Under the pieces are notes generated by a model. It did not search any database, was not told the DNA's origin, and saw nothing but the letters and a program-made list of their open reading frames with translations. A DNA stretch of 64,000 bases from Clostridium tepidiprofundi DSM 19306 (GTDB taxonomy: Bacteria; Bacillota; Clostridia; Clostridiales; Clostridiaceae). Every line of letters begins with the position of its first letter. Within the stretch, counting starts at the first letter, position 1. Made by a program: the position numbers and the translations under genes. The DNA lies in contig NZ_LTBA01000001.1 of NCBI RefSeq assembly GCF_001594005.1, forward strand, positions 310,001-374,000, given 5' to 3'. This document shows, one piece after another, positions 10,251 through 20,325 of this stretch.

Positions 10251-11954
10251 TTAAACATATTTTGATTTTATCAATTCTTCAACAATCTCTTTAAAAATAG
10301 GCACTGCAGTGTTACTAGCTTCTTCAGTATTTATATTTATTTTTCTAACCAAAACAACCATAGAATATATTTTCTTATTATGTTCGAAAAATCCAACAAA
10401 CCATCCATCAGAATATTTCTGCCTTTTATTATGGTCATCTATTTCATAATACTCCGTTGTCCCTGTCTTACCTCCCATATTAATTCCACTTATTTTAGCA
10501 TTCCTACCGGTTCCAAAGTGCGAATTTACAACTTGCTGCATTTGTTCTTTTAAAATTTTTGCAGTTGATTTTTTCATTACTCTTCTTTTAATCGAATGTT
10601 CTTTTTCAATATAATTATTATTACTATCAACAAATCCTTCAATAATGTAAGGACGAACATATATACCATTATTAACAACAGTACTAGGTATACTCAGAGC
10701 CTCTACAGGAGTAATTCTAATCTTTTGTCCTATAGCTGCTTGTCTAACTTGATCAACAGTAATATTATTTTCTATAACTTCAAAATTACCATTTTGTTCA
10801 TCATACAAATTCAATACAGTATTTAATAATCCCTGTTTATAAGCATATCTATAAATATTATCAAATCCAACTTCTTCACCTATTTGATAGAAAACATCAT
10901 TTGAAGAAGTAATAAATGCCTTCTCAACTGTCATATTCTTTTTTTCACTAGACCTACTTTTTGCATCTGTATACTCATATACATCATGCTTTGAAATTAT
11001 ACCCAAATCCAATCCAGCCTCTTCTACTATAACTTTAAAAATCGACCCTGGAAAATATCCATGATTTGACGCAACACCTAAATTTAGATTGGGCTTAGAA
11101 TCATCCCTTTGAGTTAATGCTTTTATTTTCCCAGTTTTAGCTTCCATAAGCACTACGCTAATTTCTTCATATTTATCGTATTTTTTATTAGATATTATTC
11201 TTTTTATGCTATCTTGAATATTTTTGTCTAAAGTCAATTTCACATTAATGTTATCACTCGGCATGACAATTTTGTTATTATATTTATCATTATATATATC
11301 GTTCATAATTTTAATTTCTGTAAACTTATTTTTCGCAACTTTATCCTCAATATACATTTCAAGGCAATACTGCTTTTTAGGTTTACCAGTTCTACTATCA
11401 AATTTTCTTGTTAACATATTAATAATATTCCAAGCTTTATCACTCTTGGCAATCGAATTCCTATATACATAAAATCCTTTTATTCTCTCCAGTCCACTAA
11501 TATTAATGATTTTCTTATATGTATTTTCATCTATTTCATAATAAATTTTATTTTTTATACAAACATTATTTATTTCGTCAGGCAATTTATAATCAGCATT
11601 ACATTTTATTAGTGCTCTTTTTATATCTTTAATTTCATCTGCGTTTTTATTAGAATTATATTTCAAGTAAAACATAGGATCAATAACAGCATAATATTTA
11701 AAATAATGTTCAATTAGTTCTTTACCATTTGTATCAAATACTCTATAATTTAAGTTTTCAATGTTTTCTTCATAGCAATATTGAGATTGAGCCATCGCTG
11801 CTAATTTATCTCCACGATACATACATATATAACTATATCTTAAAATTAATGCGAAAAATATAATGGATAGCAAAATACCAATTGAAACTATTCTCTTTTT
11901 TGATAATTTATCTTTGTAAAACGTTATATGCTTAGATTTATAGTACTTATACAT
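10251..11954 (-). CDS. class B penicillin-binding protein (PBP2/SpoVD-like transpeptidase)
   Basis: Peptidoglycan transpeptidase, 567 aa. A cytoplasmic basic start is followed by one membrane helix (about residues 23-42), a PBP dimerisation domain and the transpeptidase domain. Its active-site boxes are SIFK (about residue 304), SSN (about 350) and KTGT (about 497). ATG 11954 is chosen because GAGGTG lies 6 bases upstream; the frame's earlier ATG has no such site. No PASTA domains are present, unlike vegetative PBP2x. Its position after sigK hints at a sporulation role, but that is inference. Confidence 0.85.
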   Translation of the reverse strand: MYKYYKSKHITFYKDKLSKKRIVSIGILLSIIFFALILRYSYICMYRGDKLAAMAQSQYCYEENIENLNYRVFDTNGKELIEHYFKYYAVIDPMFYLKYNSNKNADEIKDIKRALIKCNADYKLPDEINNVCIKNKIYYEIDENTYKKIINISGLERIKGFYVYRNSIAKSDKAWNIINMLTRKFDSRTGKPKKQYCLEMYIEDKVAKNKFTEIKIMNDIYNDKYNNKIVMPSDNINVKLTLDKNIQDSIKRIISNKKYDKYEEISVVLMEAKTGKIKALTQRDDSKPNLNLGVASNHGYFPGSIFKVIVEEAGLDLGIISKHDVYEYTDAKSRSSEKKNMTVEKAFITSSNDVFYQIGEEVGFDNIYRYAYKQGLLNTVLNLYDEQNGNFEVIENNITVDQVRQAAIGQKIRITPVEALSIPSTVVNNGIYVRPYIIEGFVDSNNNYIEKEHSIKRRVMKKSTAKILKEQMQQVVNSHFGTGRNAKISGINMGGKTGTTEYYEIDDHNKRQKYSDGWFVGFFEHNKKIYSMVVLVRKININTEEASNTAVPIFKEIVEELIKSKYV

Positions 11955-12012
11955 AAAAAACACCTCACTCAGCTTAATTATTGCCAAAATGAGGTTGTTT
12001 ATTCAAATATTA

Positions 12013-12633
12013 TCAATTTTGAAGAATGTGCTTTATGTTTGCTGTTATTACATCTATAGCAACCTTATTATGTCCACCTTCTGGAATAATAAGATCAGCA
12101 TATCTTTTAGTTGGTTCTGTAAATTGCATATGCATTGGTCTAACTACATTTAAGTATTGATCAATAACTGATTGAACCGTTCTTCCTCTTTCTTTAATAT
12201 CTCTAACTAGTCTCCTAATAAATCTCACATCTGGATCCGTATCCACAAATATTTTTATATCCATAAGATTTCTTAATTTTTCATCTTCAAGCACTAGAAT
12301 TCCCTCAACAATTATAATATCCCTCGGTTGTACAAGTATCGTCTCTTTTTTCCTATTATGTATCTCGAAATCATAAATAGGTTTATTAATCGCTTGTCCA
12401 TTTGATAATGCCTCAATATGTTCTATCAATAAATCTGTATCAAATGCATCAGGGTGGTCATAATTTGTTTTAACTCTCTCTTCAAATGTAAGTTGACTTT
12501 GATCTTTATAATATGAATCCATTTCAATTGTAGCTATACATTCATCATCAAATTTCTCAAATATCGCCCTTGAAATTGTACTTTTACCTGATCCAGAACC
12601 ACCAGTGATACCTATTATTACTGGACGCTTCAT
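12013..12633 (-). CDS. udk: uridine kinase
   Basis: Phosphorylates uridine and cytidine in pyrimidine salvage, 206 aa. The P-loop [12 protein letters not shown] is at the N-terminus, with EMDSYYKDQ and the lid segment RDIKERGRT. Length and motifs are typical. It is the last gene of the mltG-trmR-trhP-udk operon, the same order as yrrL-yrrM-yrrO-udk in Bacillus subtilis, and starts 2 bases after the preceding stop. Confidence 0.96.
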   Translation of the reverse strand: MKRPVIIGITGGSGSGKSTISRAIFEKFDDECIATIEMDSYYKDQSQLTFEERVKTNYDHPDAFDTDLLIEHIEALSNGQAINKPIYDFEIHNRKKETILVQPRDIIIVEGILVLEDEKLRNLMDIKIFVDTDPDVRFIRRLVRDIKERGRTVQSVIDQYLNVVRPMHMQFTEPTKRYADLIIPEGGHNKVAIDVITANIKHILQN

Positions 12634-12635
12634 TA

Positions 12636-13862
12636 TTATTTGTCCTCCTTTTTCACTATAATAATATCATTTTTCTCTAGCTTTTTATCTACAACTGCCG
12701 TAAAAATCATTTGAGCAGCTGGTGCAGATTCTATTTTTTCGCCATTATCATTGCGCATATCATTCAAAGTTACAATCACATTGTCTCCTTCAGGTCTTAA
12801 AACCTCAACTTCTTGTGAATCCCATACCTTATTTCTTTGTTCTATTGTCACCCTGTTTTCTGTTTCATCATAATCAACTACTGTTCCAACTATATCATAT
12901 TGTCTTTCGTAAGCTGATGATTCTAAAACCTGTTTATTATCTTCATTAAAATAGAATCCTGTAAAATACTTTCTATGACTCGGCTTCATCAAGTAATCCA
13001 TCCACTTTTGTTGAAATTTATAATTAACTGGATCCTCTAAATAAGCATCTAATGCCTGCCTATACGCCTTCGTGACAGATGCAACATAAAATACACTTTT
13101 CATTCTTCCCTCAATTTTAAAAGAACTAACACCTGCTTTAACTAACTCTGGAATATGTTCAATCATGCACATATCCTTAGAATTCATTATATAAGTGCCT
13201 CTCTCATCTTCAAATATTGGGAAATACTCCCCTTCTCTCTTTTCTTCCATAATATAATATTTATATCTGCATGGTTGAGCACATTGACCTCTATTTGAAT
13301 CTCTTCCTGTTAAATAATTTGAAAGTAAACATCTACCGGAATAAGAAACACACATTGCACCATGAACAAATGCTTCAATTTCACATGTCATAGGAAGTTT
13401 TTTTCTCAGTTCTATTATTTCTTCAAGAGACAATTCTCTAGCCAATACAATCCTCTTTATACCTTGTCTATGCCAATAAAGGGCTGATTTCCAGTTTACA
13501 CAATTTGCTTGAGTACTTAAATGGAGTTCAAGTTCAGGCACAACCTCCCTAGCGGTCATTATAATACCTGGATCAGACACAATTATAGCATCTACTCCCA
13601 TATTATACAGCTTAATAAGATACTCTTCCAAACCTATCATATCTTCATTATGAGGAAAGACATTTAATGTTACATAAACTTTTTTTCCTCTGTCATGCGC
13701 ATATTTAATTCCTTCTTCAAGTTTTTCATCTGTAAAGTTATCTGCAAAAGCTCTTAAATTTAGCCTGTTTCCACCTAAATAAACAGCATCTGCTCCAAAA
13801 TTAATCGCTGCCTTTAACTTCTCTAAATTTCCAGCTGGTGACAAAATCTCTGGCTTATTCAT
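12636..13862 (-). CDS. U32-family protein, TrhP2/YrrO-like tRNA U34 hydroxylation factor
   Basis: Member of the family once called peptidase U32, 408 aa. Family members of this type hydroxylate the wobble uridine (U34) of tRNA to 5-hydroxyuridine. The TIM-barrel start ([29 protein letters not shown] in pieces) and the cysteine cluster for an Fe-S centre ([16 protein letters not shown], then GQCAQPCRY) are intact. The C-terminal beta domain is present. It overlaps the end of trmR by 8 bases. In B. subtilis two such genes occur (yrrN, yrrO); here only the longer one is present. The exact function is inferred from family and neighbours. Confidence 0.85.
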   Translation of the reverse strand: MNKPEILSPAGNLEKLKAAINFGADAVYLGGNRLNLRAFADNFTDEKLEEGIKYAHDRGKKVYVTLNVFPHNEDMIGLEEYLIKLYNMGVDAIIVSDPGIIMTAREVVPELELHLSTQANCVNWKSALYWHRQGIKRIVLARELSLEEIIELRKKLPMTCEIEAFVHGAMCVSYSGRCLLSNYLTGRDSNRGQCAQPCRYKYYIMEEKREGEYFPIFEDERGTYIMNSKDMCMIEHIPELVKAGVSSFKIEGRMKSVFYVASVTKAYRQALDAYLEDPVNYKFQQKWMDYLMKPSHRKYFTGFYFNEDNKQVLESSAYERQYDIVGTVVDYDETENRVTIEQRNKVWDSQEVEVLRPEGDNVIVTLNDMRNDNGEKIESAPAAQMIFTAVVDKKLEKNDIIIVKKEDK

Positions 13863-14523
13863 CTGAATTCCTCCTCACAGTTACCGCAATTCCATCTCCC
13901 ATAGGTATAACCGTAGTAATAAATTTTTGCTTATCTGAAACAATCTCTAAATAATTCTTCATTCTCTTAACTATAGTTATCTTTCTTCTCTTAAGCAATT
14001 CCCTTGAAGCAACCATACCCCTAAATAGAACATTATCAGCAATTATTACACCATCATTACTTAACAATTCAAGACAATACGGTAAAAAATGATTATAATG
14101 TCCCTTACCTGCATCCATAAAAATCATATCAAAGTCACCAGCACTATTCTCTGATAACTCATGTAATGCATCTAAACATTCTCCCTCAACAATCTTTATA
14201 TTTTCTTCAAAATTAAATCTTTTTATATTTTCCTTTGCTTTACATATCATGTTGGAATCTCTTTCAATCGTAACTATTTTATTACTGCAGTTTGATGCAG
14301 TATGCATCAATATAGCTGAGTAACCTATTGCAGTCCCAAGTTCTAGTATCCTTTTTGGTTTTTTTAAATGTATCATCAATTCTAAGAAATTTGCCGTTTC
14401 TTTTTGAACTATAGGAACATTGTTTTCTTTTGCATATTCTTCTATTTCTCTTAATACTCCCTTATTTTCAGGTATCAAACTTCTTATATATTTCTCCATG
14501 TAGTCGTACATTATTCCACTCAT
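13855..14523 (-). CDS. trmR: O-methyltransferase, TrmR-like (YrrM family)
   Basis: Class I SAM-dependent methyltransferase of 222 aa. The SAM-binding motif is RILELGTAIGYSAILM, followed by VTIERD and the metal/substrate segment FDMIFMDAGKGHY, as in catechol-OMT-like enzymes. YrrM/TrmR methylates 5-hydroxyuridine at U34 to 5-methoxyuridine. The next gene is the likely hydroxylase, so the pair covers both steps. The operon position fits the B. subtilis order exactly. Confidence 0.88.
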   Translation of the reverse strand: MSGIMYDYMEKYIRSLIPENKGVLREIEEYAKENNVPIVQKETANFLELMIHLKKPKRILELGTAIGYSAILMHTASNCSNKIVTIERDSNMICKAKENIKRFNFEENIKIVEGECLDALHELSENSAGDFDMIFMDAGKGHYNHFLPYCLELLSNDGVIIADNVLFRGMVASRELLKRRKITIVKRMKNYLEIVSDKQKFITTVIPMGDGIAVTVRRNSDE

Positions 14524-14538
14524 AAATTTTCCTCCATG

Positions 14539-15549
14539 CTAAAATCCTTGAGTAACCTTTTTAACCCTTAAAAATTCATTGTAGTTATCTGTAAAAAAAT
14601 GAGTGCCATCATTGTTAGAAACAAAATAAATATATTTAGTGTTATCTGGATTAATTGCCGCTAATATAGAAGCTTTACCAGGATTACAGATAGGACCTGC
14701 AGGTAGTCCTTTATACTTATAGGTATTATAAGGGGAATCAACCTCTAGGTCTTTATATAAAACTTTTTCTTTATGTTTACCCAAAGCATACAATACCGTC
14801 GGATCACACTGAATAAGCATATTTTTCTTTAATCTGTTGTATATTACTGAAGAAACCTTAGCTCTCTCTTCCGGTACTCTTACTTCTTTTTCAATAATTG
14901 AAGCTATAGTTATTATTTTATCCAATTTATCATAATTAATTTTACCATGGGCATAAATATCACTTATAACATACTCAAATCGTTTCAGCATTGTAGAAAT
15001 GATAATATTTCCATCTGTATTTGCTTTAAATCTATAAGTATCTGGAAACAAAAAGCCCTCTAGAGCATATCTTCTTTTAGAATCCTTTTTTATGTATTGA
15101 GGAAGTTTATAATTTCTACAACATTCTAGAAATTTTTCCTTACTTATTACTCCCTTATCATCTAAAACTTCTGCAATATCTTCAATGTCATACCCTTCCT
15201 TAATAGTCACCTTTATATCTTCCTTTAGGTCAACACTTTCATTTAATGTTTTAATCATCCCCACCAAGTCTGTATGTGGTGAAATTTTATGTTCACCCTG
15301 TTTTATTTCTGTATTTATATTATTTTTCTTAATACAATACTTTATAAAGAATGGATTAATTATTTTTTTTTCTTTATAGAGCCTGTTTAATACACTATAT
15401 AACCCCTCATGTCTATCGACTTTCACTGTTAATTCTTTAGTTATTTTTAATGGATCGGTAATAGCTTTATTACACTCAATATTTACATACAAAGCACCCA
15501 TACAGACTATAAAAACTACACATAATACCATAATAATACCTTTTTTCAT
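14539..15549 (-). CDS. mltG: endolytic murein transglycosylase MltG
   Basis: Membrane-anchored lytic transglycosylase that cuts nascent glycan strands, 336 aa. An N-terminal helix (IMVLCVVFIVCMGALYVNI) anchors it. A LysM-like region (about 40-110) precedes the YceG domain, with LEGFLFPDTYRF, the catalytic IIEKEV and the C-terminal SPYNTYKYKGLPAGPICNPG in separate blocks. All are typical of MltG. It heads the mltG-trmR-trhP-udk operon. Confidence 0.95.
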   Translation of the reverse strand: MKKGIIMVLCVVFIVCMGALYVNIECNKAITDPLKITKELTVKVDRHEGLYSVLNRLYKEKKIINPFFIKYCIKKNNINTEIKQGEHKISPHTDLVGMIKTLNESVDLKEDIKVTIKEGYDIEDIAEVLDDKGVISKEKFLECCRNYKLPQYIKKDSKRRYALEGFLFPDTYRFKANTDGNIIISTMLKRFEYVISDIYAHGKINYDKLDKIITIASIIEKEVRVPEERAKVSSVIYNRLKKNMLIQCDPTVLYALGKHKEKVLYKDLEVDSPYNTYKYKGLPAGPICNPGKASILAAINPDNTKYIYFVSNNDGTHFFTDNYNEFLRVKKVTQGF

Positions 15550-15577
15550 AGTATCCCCCTAAACCAAAGAACCAAAT

Positions 15578-17404
15578 TTACCTTTTTCTGTTTAATTGTT
15601 TCTTTCTCTGCGAAGTATCAAGAATCCTCTTTCTCATTCTAATATTTTTAGGAGTTATTTCAACTAATTCATCTGATGCTATAAACTCTAAACATTGTTC
15701 TAAACTCATTTGTTTTGCCGGTACTAATTTAAGTGCATCATCAGCACCAGAAGATCTAGTATTAGTTAGATGTTTTTTCTTACAAACATTTACTTCAATA
15801 TCCCCTGTTCTTGAATTTTCACCAACTATCATACCTTCATAAACTTCTGTACCTGGAAGTATAAAAAGAGTACCTCTTTCTTGTGCATTAAACAAACCAT
15901 AAGTAATTGCAGTTCCTGTTTCAAAAGCTACTAAAGAACCTCTGCTTCTTTCTGGTATTTCTCCTTTATATTTTTCATACCCTTCTAAAACATGATTCAT
16001 TATTCCATTACCTTTTGTATCAGTCATGAATTCATTTCTAAAACCAATAAGTCCCCTAGAAGGTATGTTAAATTCAAGCCTTACATATCCATTTACTGCT
16101 GAAGTCATATTAATCATTTCAGCTTTTCTTGGACCTAGTTTTTCCATAACAACTCCCATAAATTCTTCTGGAACATCAATTGTAAGATATTCCATTGGTT
16201 CAAGTTTTTTTCCATCTTCATATTTATATATAACACTTGGCTTTGAAACTTGAAATTCATATCCTTCCCTTCTCATTGTTTCAATGAGTATAGAAAGATG
16301 TAATTCACCCCTTCCACTTACTTTTAAGCAATCAGGTGAATCAGTTTCTTCAACCCTCAAACTTACGTTAGTTTCTAGTTCTTTTAATAATCTATCTCTC
16401 AAATGTCTTGATGTTACATATTCACCATCTTGACCAGCAAATGGAGAATTGTTTACCATAAAATTCATTGTCAAAGTAGGTTCATCAATTTCTACAAAAG
16501 GCAAAGCCTCTGGATTTTCTTTATCAGCAAGAGTTTCTCCAATATTGATATCAGGTATACCTGATACTGCAACAATATCTCCCAAAATAGCTTCATCTGT
16601 TTCAACCCTTTTTAATCCATCAAACACAAACAAATTTGAAACTCTTACATTATTAATTTGTCCATCTTTTCTTATCAAAGCAACCTGTTGATTTTTACTC
16701 AATTTTCCTCTTTCAATCTTACCTATTCCTATTTTACCAACAAAATTATTATAATCAATGCTTGAAATAAGCAGCTGAAATGGTTTATCTAATTCTCCTT
16801 CTGGTGCTTTAACATGCTTAATTATTACATCAAATAAAGGATTCATATTATCGCTATCATCATCTAATTCTTTTTTAGCTATTCCTTGCTTTGCAGAACA
16901 GTACACAATAGGGAAATCCAATTGTTCATCATTTGCACCTAATTCAACAAACAAATCAAATATTTCGTCTATAACCTCTCCAGGCCTACTATCTTTTCTA
17001 TCTATTTTGTTGATTACAACTATTGGTTTCAATTCCAATTCCAATGCTTTTTTTAAAACAAACTTAGTCTGAGGCATAGCACCTTCATAAGCATCCACAA
17101 TTAATAGAACGCTATCAACCATTTTTAAAACACGCTCAACTTCTCCACCAAAATCAGCATGTCCTGGTGTATCAATTATATTTATTTTTATACCATTATG
17201 AAATACCGATGTATTTTTAGAAAGTATAGTAATACCTCTTTCTTTTTCTAAATCATTAGAATCCATAATTCTCTCTTCAATTTTTTCATTTTCTCTAAAT
17301 ACATTGCTTTGTTTTAACATAGCATCAACAAGAGTTGTTTTACCATGGTCAACGTGTGCAATTATAGCTATATTTCTAATATCATTCCTTGTAAAATTAG
17401 TCAT
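15578..17404 (-). CDS. typA: ribosome-associated GTPase TypA/BipA
   Basis: Translational GTPase of the EF-G class, 608 aa. The G1 motif [12 protein letters not shown], switch ERGITI, G3 [10 protein letters not shown] and G4 NKIDR are present. Domain II, EF-G-like domains and the BipA-specific C-terminal domain with [10 protein letters not shown] follow. BipA binds 70S ribosomes and helps assembly at low temperature or under stress. AGGAGG-like GGAGG is before the ATG. A terminator separates it from rnj. Confidence 0.97.
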   Translation of the reverse strand: MTNFTRNDIRNIAIIAHVDHGKTTLVDAMLKQSNVFRENEKIEERIMDSNDLEKERGITILSKNTSVFHNGIKINIIDTPGHADFGGEVERVLKMVDSVLLIVDAYEGAMPQTKFVLKKALELELKPIVVINKIDRKDSRPGEVIDEIFDLFVELGANDEQLDFPIVYCSAKQGIAKKELDDDSDNMNPLFDVIIKHVKAPEGELDKPFQLLISSIDYNNFVGKIGIGKIERGKLSKNQQVALIRKDGQINNVRVSNLFVFDGLKRVETDEAILGDIVAVSGIPDINIGETLADKENPEALPFVEIDEPTLTMNFMVNNSPFAGQDGEYVTSRHLRDRLLKELETNVSLRVEETDSPDCLKVSGRGELHLSILIETMRREGYEFQVSKPSVIYKYEDGKKLEPMEYLTIDVPEEFMGVVMEKLGPRKAEMINMTSAVNGYVRLEFNIPSRGLIGFRNEFMTDTKGNGIMNHVLEGYEKYKGEIPERSRGSLVAFETGTAITYGLFNAQERGTLFILPGTEVYEGMIVGENSRTGDIEVNVCKKKHLTNTRSSGADDALKLVPAKQMSLEQCLEFIASDELVEITPKNIRMRKRILDTSQRKKQLNRKR

Positions 17405-17441
17405 TTAAATTCCTCCATAGTTTCCAATATATATTTATAAA

Positions 17442-17470
17442 AAGATTGGACACTTTAAGTATCCAATCTT
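17442..17470 (-). terminator. rnj terminator
   Basis: AAGATTGGA and TCCAATCTT form a stem with a loop of about 10 bases, followed by TTTTTAT on the minus strand. It lies between the rnj stop and the typA start. Confidence 0.75.
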
Positions 17471-17566
17471 CAATAATCCTACTTAATTCTAATATTACAT
17501 TCATAAAAAGTCAAATCATTTACTAATGTTTTGAAAGTTTAATGTTTTTTACGATAAAAAACACAA

Positions 17567-19234
17567 TTAAACCTCAACAATGATTGGAAGTATCATTGGA
17601 TTTCTCTTTGTTTTTTCATATAAAAACATTCTAAGTACATCTTTTACACTAGACTTTATTGTTGCCCATTCTTTAATATGCTTTGCCTCACATTCTTTAA
17701 GAACATTTCTAACCTTTTCCTTAGCTTCATCAATTAAGTCCTCAGATTCTCTAACATACACAAATCCCCTTGAAATAATATCAGGACCTGCAACAACTTT
17801 ACCTGTTTCTTTTTCTATAGTAACTACAACAGTTAAAATTCCATCTTGTGATAAATGTCTTCTATCTCTTAATACTATATTTCCAACATCTCCAACTCCA
17901 AGTCCATCAACAAAAACATGTCCTGCTATTATAGTACCATTCTTTCGTATCGAATCTCTGCTAACTTCAATCACTTCTCCATTATTTGCAATTACTACAT
18001 TCTCTTCAGGTAAACCAAGCTTAATAGCCAATTCTGCATGTTGTTTTAAATGCCTATACTCACCATGAACTGGCATGAAAAACTTCGGTTTTACTAAAGT
18101 ATGCATAAGTTTTAATTCTTCTTGACAAGCATGACCTGAAACATGAACATCCGCAAGCGATTCATATATTACTTCAGCACCCTTTTTAAACAACTGATTT
18201 ATAACCTTAAATACAAATTTTTCATTACCGGGTATTGGTGTAGCCGAAATAATAACCATATCACCTTTTTCAATATTTACTTTTTTATGTTCAGATGCTG
18301 CCATCCTAGAAAGCGCAGACATTGGCTCACCTTGACTTCCAGTAGTAATAATAACTATTTTGTCATCTGGATATCTATTTATATCCTCAATTCCGATAAG
18401 AATTCCATCTTTAACATTTAAATATCCTAGTTCAGTTGCAACAGCAACTATATTTTCCATACTTCTACCAGAAACAGCTACCTTTCTCTCAAATTTTTCA
18501 GCAGCCATGATTATCTGTTGAATCCTATGAACATTCGAAGCAAATGTTGCTACAATAATCCTTCCCTTTGCTTGAGAAAATATATTTTCAAATGCCTCTC
18601 CAACCGTACTTTCAGACATAGTATAACCTTTTCTCTCTACATTTGTACTATCTGCTAACATTGCAATTACACCTTTTTTACCTAGTTCTGCAAATCTTGT
18701 TAAATCGGCAACACAACCATCAATAGGTGTAAAATCTATTTTGAAATCTCCAGTATGAAGTATTATTCCAATTGGAGTATGTATAGCAATAGCAACCGAA
18801 TCTGCAATACTATGACTTATTCTAATAAATTCCACAGACAAATTCTCTAATTTTACTACATCTTTTGGTCTAACACATCTAAGTTTAGTAGAACTTAATA
18901 GTCCATGTTCTCTAAGCTTAGTTTCCACTATACCTAGTGTCAATTTTGTACCATATACAGGGACATTCAACTGTTTAAGTATATATGGAAGTGCACCAAT
19001 ATGATCCTCGTGACCATGCGTCAAAAATATACCTTTCACTTTATCTTGATTTTTTAACAAATAACTAATGTCTGGAATTACAACATCTATTCCTAGCATT
19101 TCATCATCAGGAAACTTAAGTCCACAATCAATAACAATAATTTCGTTTTTATATTCAAAAGCTGTCAAATTCTTTCCTATCTCATTAAGTCCACCTAACG
19201 GAATTATTTTGATTTTTTCCTTATCTCGTCTCAA
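17567..19234 (-). CDS. rnj: ribonuclease J
   Basis: Metallo-beta-lactamase/beta-CASP RNase with 5'-3' exo- and endonuclease activity, 555 aa. The zinc motif THGHEDHIGALPYI, the GDFKIDF motif and the beta-CASP segment VSGRSMENI are present, with the C-terminal HGEYRHLKQHAELA and assembly domain. The start is TTG at 19234, with AGGAGGG 6 bases upstream. Only one RNase J is in the window, so J1 versus J2 is not assigned. Confidence 0.95.
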   Translation of the reverse strand: MRRDKEKIKIIPLGGLNEIGKNLTAFEYKNEIIVIDCGLKFPDDEMLGIDVVIPDISYLLKNQDKVKGIFLTHGHEDHIGALPYILKQLNVPVYGTKLTLGIVETKLREHGLLSSTKLRCVRPKDVVKLENLSVEFIRISHSIADSVAIAIHTPIGIILHTGDFKIDFTPIDGCVADLTRFAELGKKGVIAMLADSTNVERKGYTMSESTVGEAFENIFSQAKGRIIVATFASNVHRIQQIIMAAEKFERKVAVSGRSMENIVAVATELGYLNVKDGILIGIEDINRYPDDKIVIITTGSQGEPMSALSRMAASEHKKVNIEKGDMVIISATPIPGNEKFVFKVINQLFKKGAEVIYESLADVHVSGHACQEELKLMHTLVKPKFFMPVHGEYRHLKQHAELAIKLGLPEENVVIANNGEVIEVSRDSIRKNGTIIAGHVFVDGLGVGDVGNIVLRDRRHLSQDGILTVVVTIEKETGKVVAGPDIISRGFVYVRESEDLIDEAKEKVRNVLKECEAKHIKEWATIKSSVKDVLRMFLYEKTKRNPMILPIIVEV

Positions 19235-19266
19235 AATGCAACCCTCCTCAATTTTATTATTTCAAA

Positions 19267-19719
19267 TTATTTTTTTCTACACTCTTCACAAATACCATAA
19301 AATTTTAAGCTATGGTCTTGAATATCAAAATTATATTTTTGTTCAATTAACTTTTCCAATTCACCTAGCAGATCACCTTCAACCTCTATAACCTTTCCAC
19401 ACTTACTACAAATAAGGTGATGATGCTGATGTTTTTCATTATCATTAGCCAATTCATATCTGCTACATCCATCATCAAAATCTAATTTACACACAATTCC
19501 GGTATCTTCCAACAATTGGAGTGTTCTGTAAATCGTAGCCAATCCAATTTCAGGACATTTCTTTTTTACTACATCATATAATTCTTCAGCAGTAAGATGT
19601 GTTCCTACACTATCTATTATTCCGTTTATAATTGCTCTCCTCTGAGGAGTAAGTTTATATCCTCTATTCTTTAATATTTCCTTTAATTCATTAATTCTAT
19701 CGAGTGAAATTTTTGACAT
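19267..19719 (-). CDS. fur: Fur-family metalloregulator, probably Fur
   Basis: Metal-responsive repressor of 150 aa. The winged helix carries LTPQRRAIINGI and ATIYRTLQLLEDTGIV. The metal sites include HQHHHLICSKCGKVIEV and a C-terminal CEEC pair for structural zinc. LDFDDGCSRYEL is closer to Fur than to PerR. A near-Fur box (TGATAATCATTA) abuts its own -35 element, which supports iron-dependent autoregulation. PerR or Zur cannot be excluded. It is separated from rnj by 32 bases and may be co-transcribed with it. Confidence 0.8.
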   Translation of the reverse strand: MSKISLDRINELKEILKNRGYKLTPQRRAIINGIIDSVGTHLTAEELYDVVKKKCPEIGLATIYRTLQLLEDTGIVCKLDFDDGCSRYELANDNEKHQHHHLICSKCGKVIEVEGDLLGELEKLIEQKYNFDIQDHSLKFYGICEECRKK

Positions 19720-19776
19720 TTCAATACCTCATTTCATACAATTTATCCAATACATGCATATAAAACATATGTACTA

Positions 19777-19818
19777 GTTTAATATATAAAGAGTGGTTTT
19801 GTCAATTGATAATCATTA
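19777..19818 (-). promoter_or_regulatory. fur promoter with Fur-box-like site
   Basis: On the minus strand a consensus -35 TTGACA (19800-19805) is followed about 18 bases later by TAAACT. Directly upstream of the -35, at 19807-19818, lies TGATAATCATTA. It matches the left heptamer and most of the right heptamer of the TGATAAT-N-ATTATCA Fur consensus. Confidence 0.55.
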
Positions 19819-19875
19819 CCCTTTTCCAACTTATTATAATTATTGTATATATAAAGCATGCAAATATAGATGCCA

Positions 19876-19964
19876 GTGCAGACTTTCTTAACCACACAAA
19901 TTAGTAAAAAAACATACTTTAAGTAAGCAACTCTACTAGTTTATTCACTTAAGAAAGTCTGCAC
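19876..19964. repeat. 89-bp element with 16-bp perfect terminal inverted repeats
   Basis: GTGCAGACTTTCTTAA (19876-19891) is repeated as its exact complement at 19949-19964, with 57 AT-rich bases between. No reading frame and no clear target duplication are seen. The size and ends resemble a miniature inverted-repeat element or a long RNA hairpin. It lies in the 345-bp gap between the DUF1292 gene and fur. Confidence 0.6.
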
Positions 19965-19976
19965 CGATACCTTATT

Positions 19977-20052
19977 CCTAGTACCTAATACCGAATTCGC
20001 AGTACCTTCTTTTCCATCCTAGTACCTAGCACCTAATGCCTAGCATCCAGCA
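19977..20052. repeat. heptad CCTAGYA direct repeats
   Basis: Two heptads (CCTAGTA, CCTAATA) at 19977-19990 are followed by five tandem ones at 20018-20052 (CCTAGTA, CCTAGCA, CCTAATG, CCTAGCA, TCCAGCA). A lone AGTACC stands between. Similar CCTAGTA-type heptads occur as intergenic repeats in some Clostridia. The block lies 12 bases past the DUF1292 stop. Confidence 0.7.
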
Positions 20053-20064
20053 ACTCATAACATA

Positions 20065-20313
20065 TTACTCTGAAAATAAGATTTCATATGCCTCTGCTAC
20101 CATATTAAATTCATCATCATCATCTACAACAGTAAGAACTTCCTCACCTTTATCATCTTTATCTACCTTTAATGCAATTGCTTCACCATCTTCATTTTCT
20201 AATCTTTCTAATGGAACAACAATAAAGTACTCATTATCTTCAATTTCTAGCTTAGTAACAACCTCAAATTCAACTTCATTTCCCATTTCGTCATATAATA
20301 CAACATTTTCCAT
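20065..20313 (-). CDS. DUF1292 domain protein
   Basis: Acidic protein of 82 aa with the DUF1292 core (VTKLEIEDNEYFIVVPLE, then DDEFNMVAEAYEILF). The family is widespread in Firmicutes, next to ruvX and ireB, but its role is unknown. AAGGAGG precedes the ATG. It starts 12 bases after ruvX and shares its transcript. Confidence 0.88.
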   Translation of the reverse strand: MENVVLYDEMGNEVEFEVVTKLEIEDNEYFIVVPLERLENEDGEAIALKVDKDDKGEEVLTVVDDDDEFNMVAEAYEILFSE

Positions 20314-20325
20314 AATATTTCCTCC

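Noticed and set aside
19267-19719. PerR or Zur instead of Fur
   Set aside because: The Fur-box-like site before the gene and the LDFDDGCSRYEL region fit Fur better, though this is not decisive.
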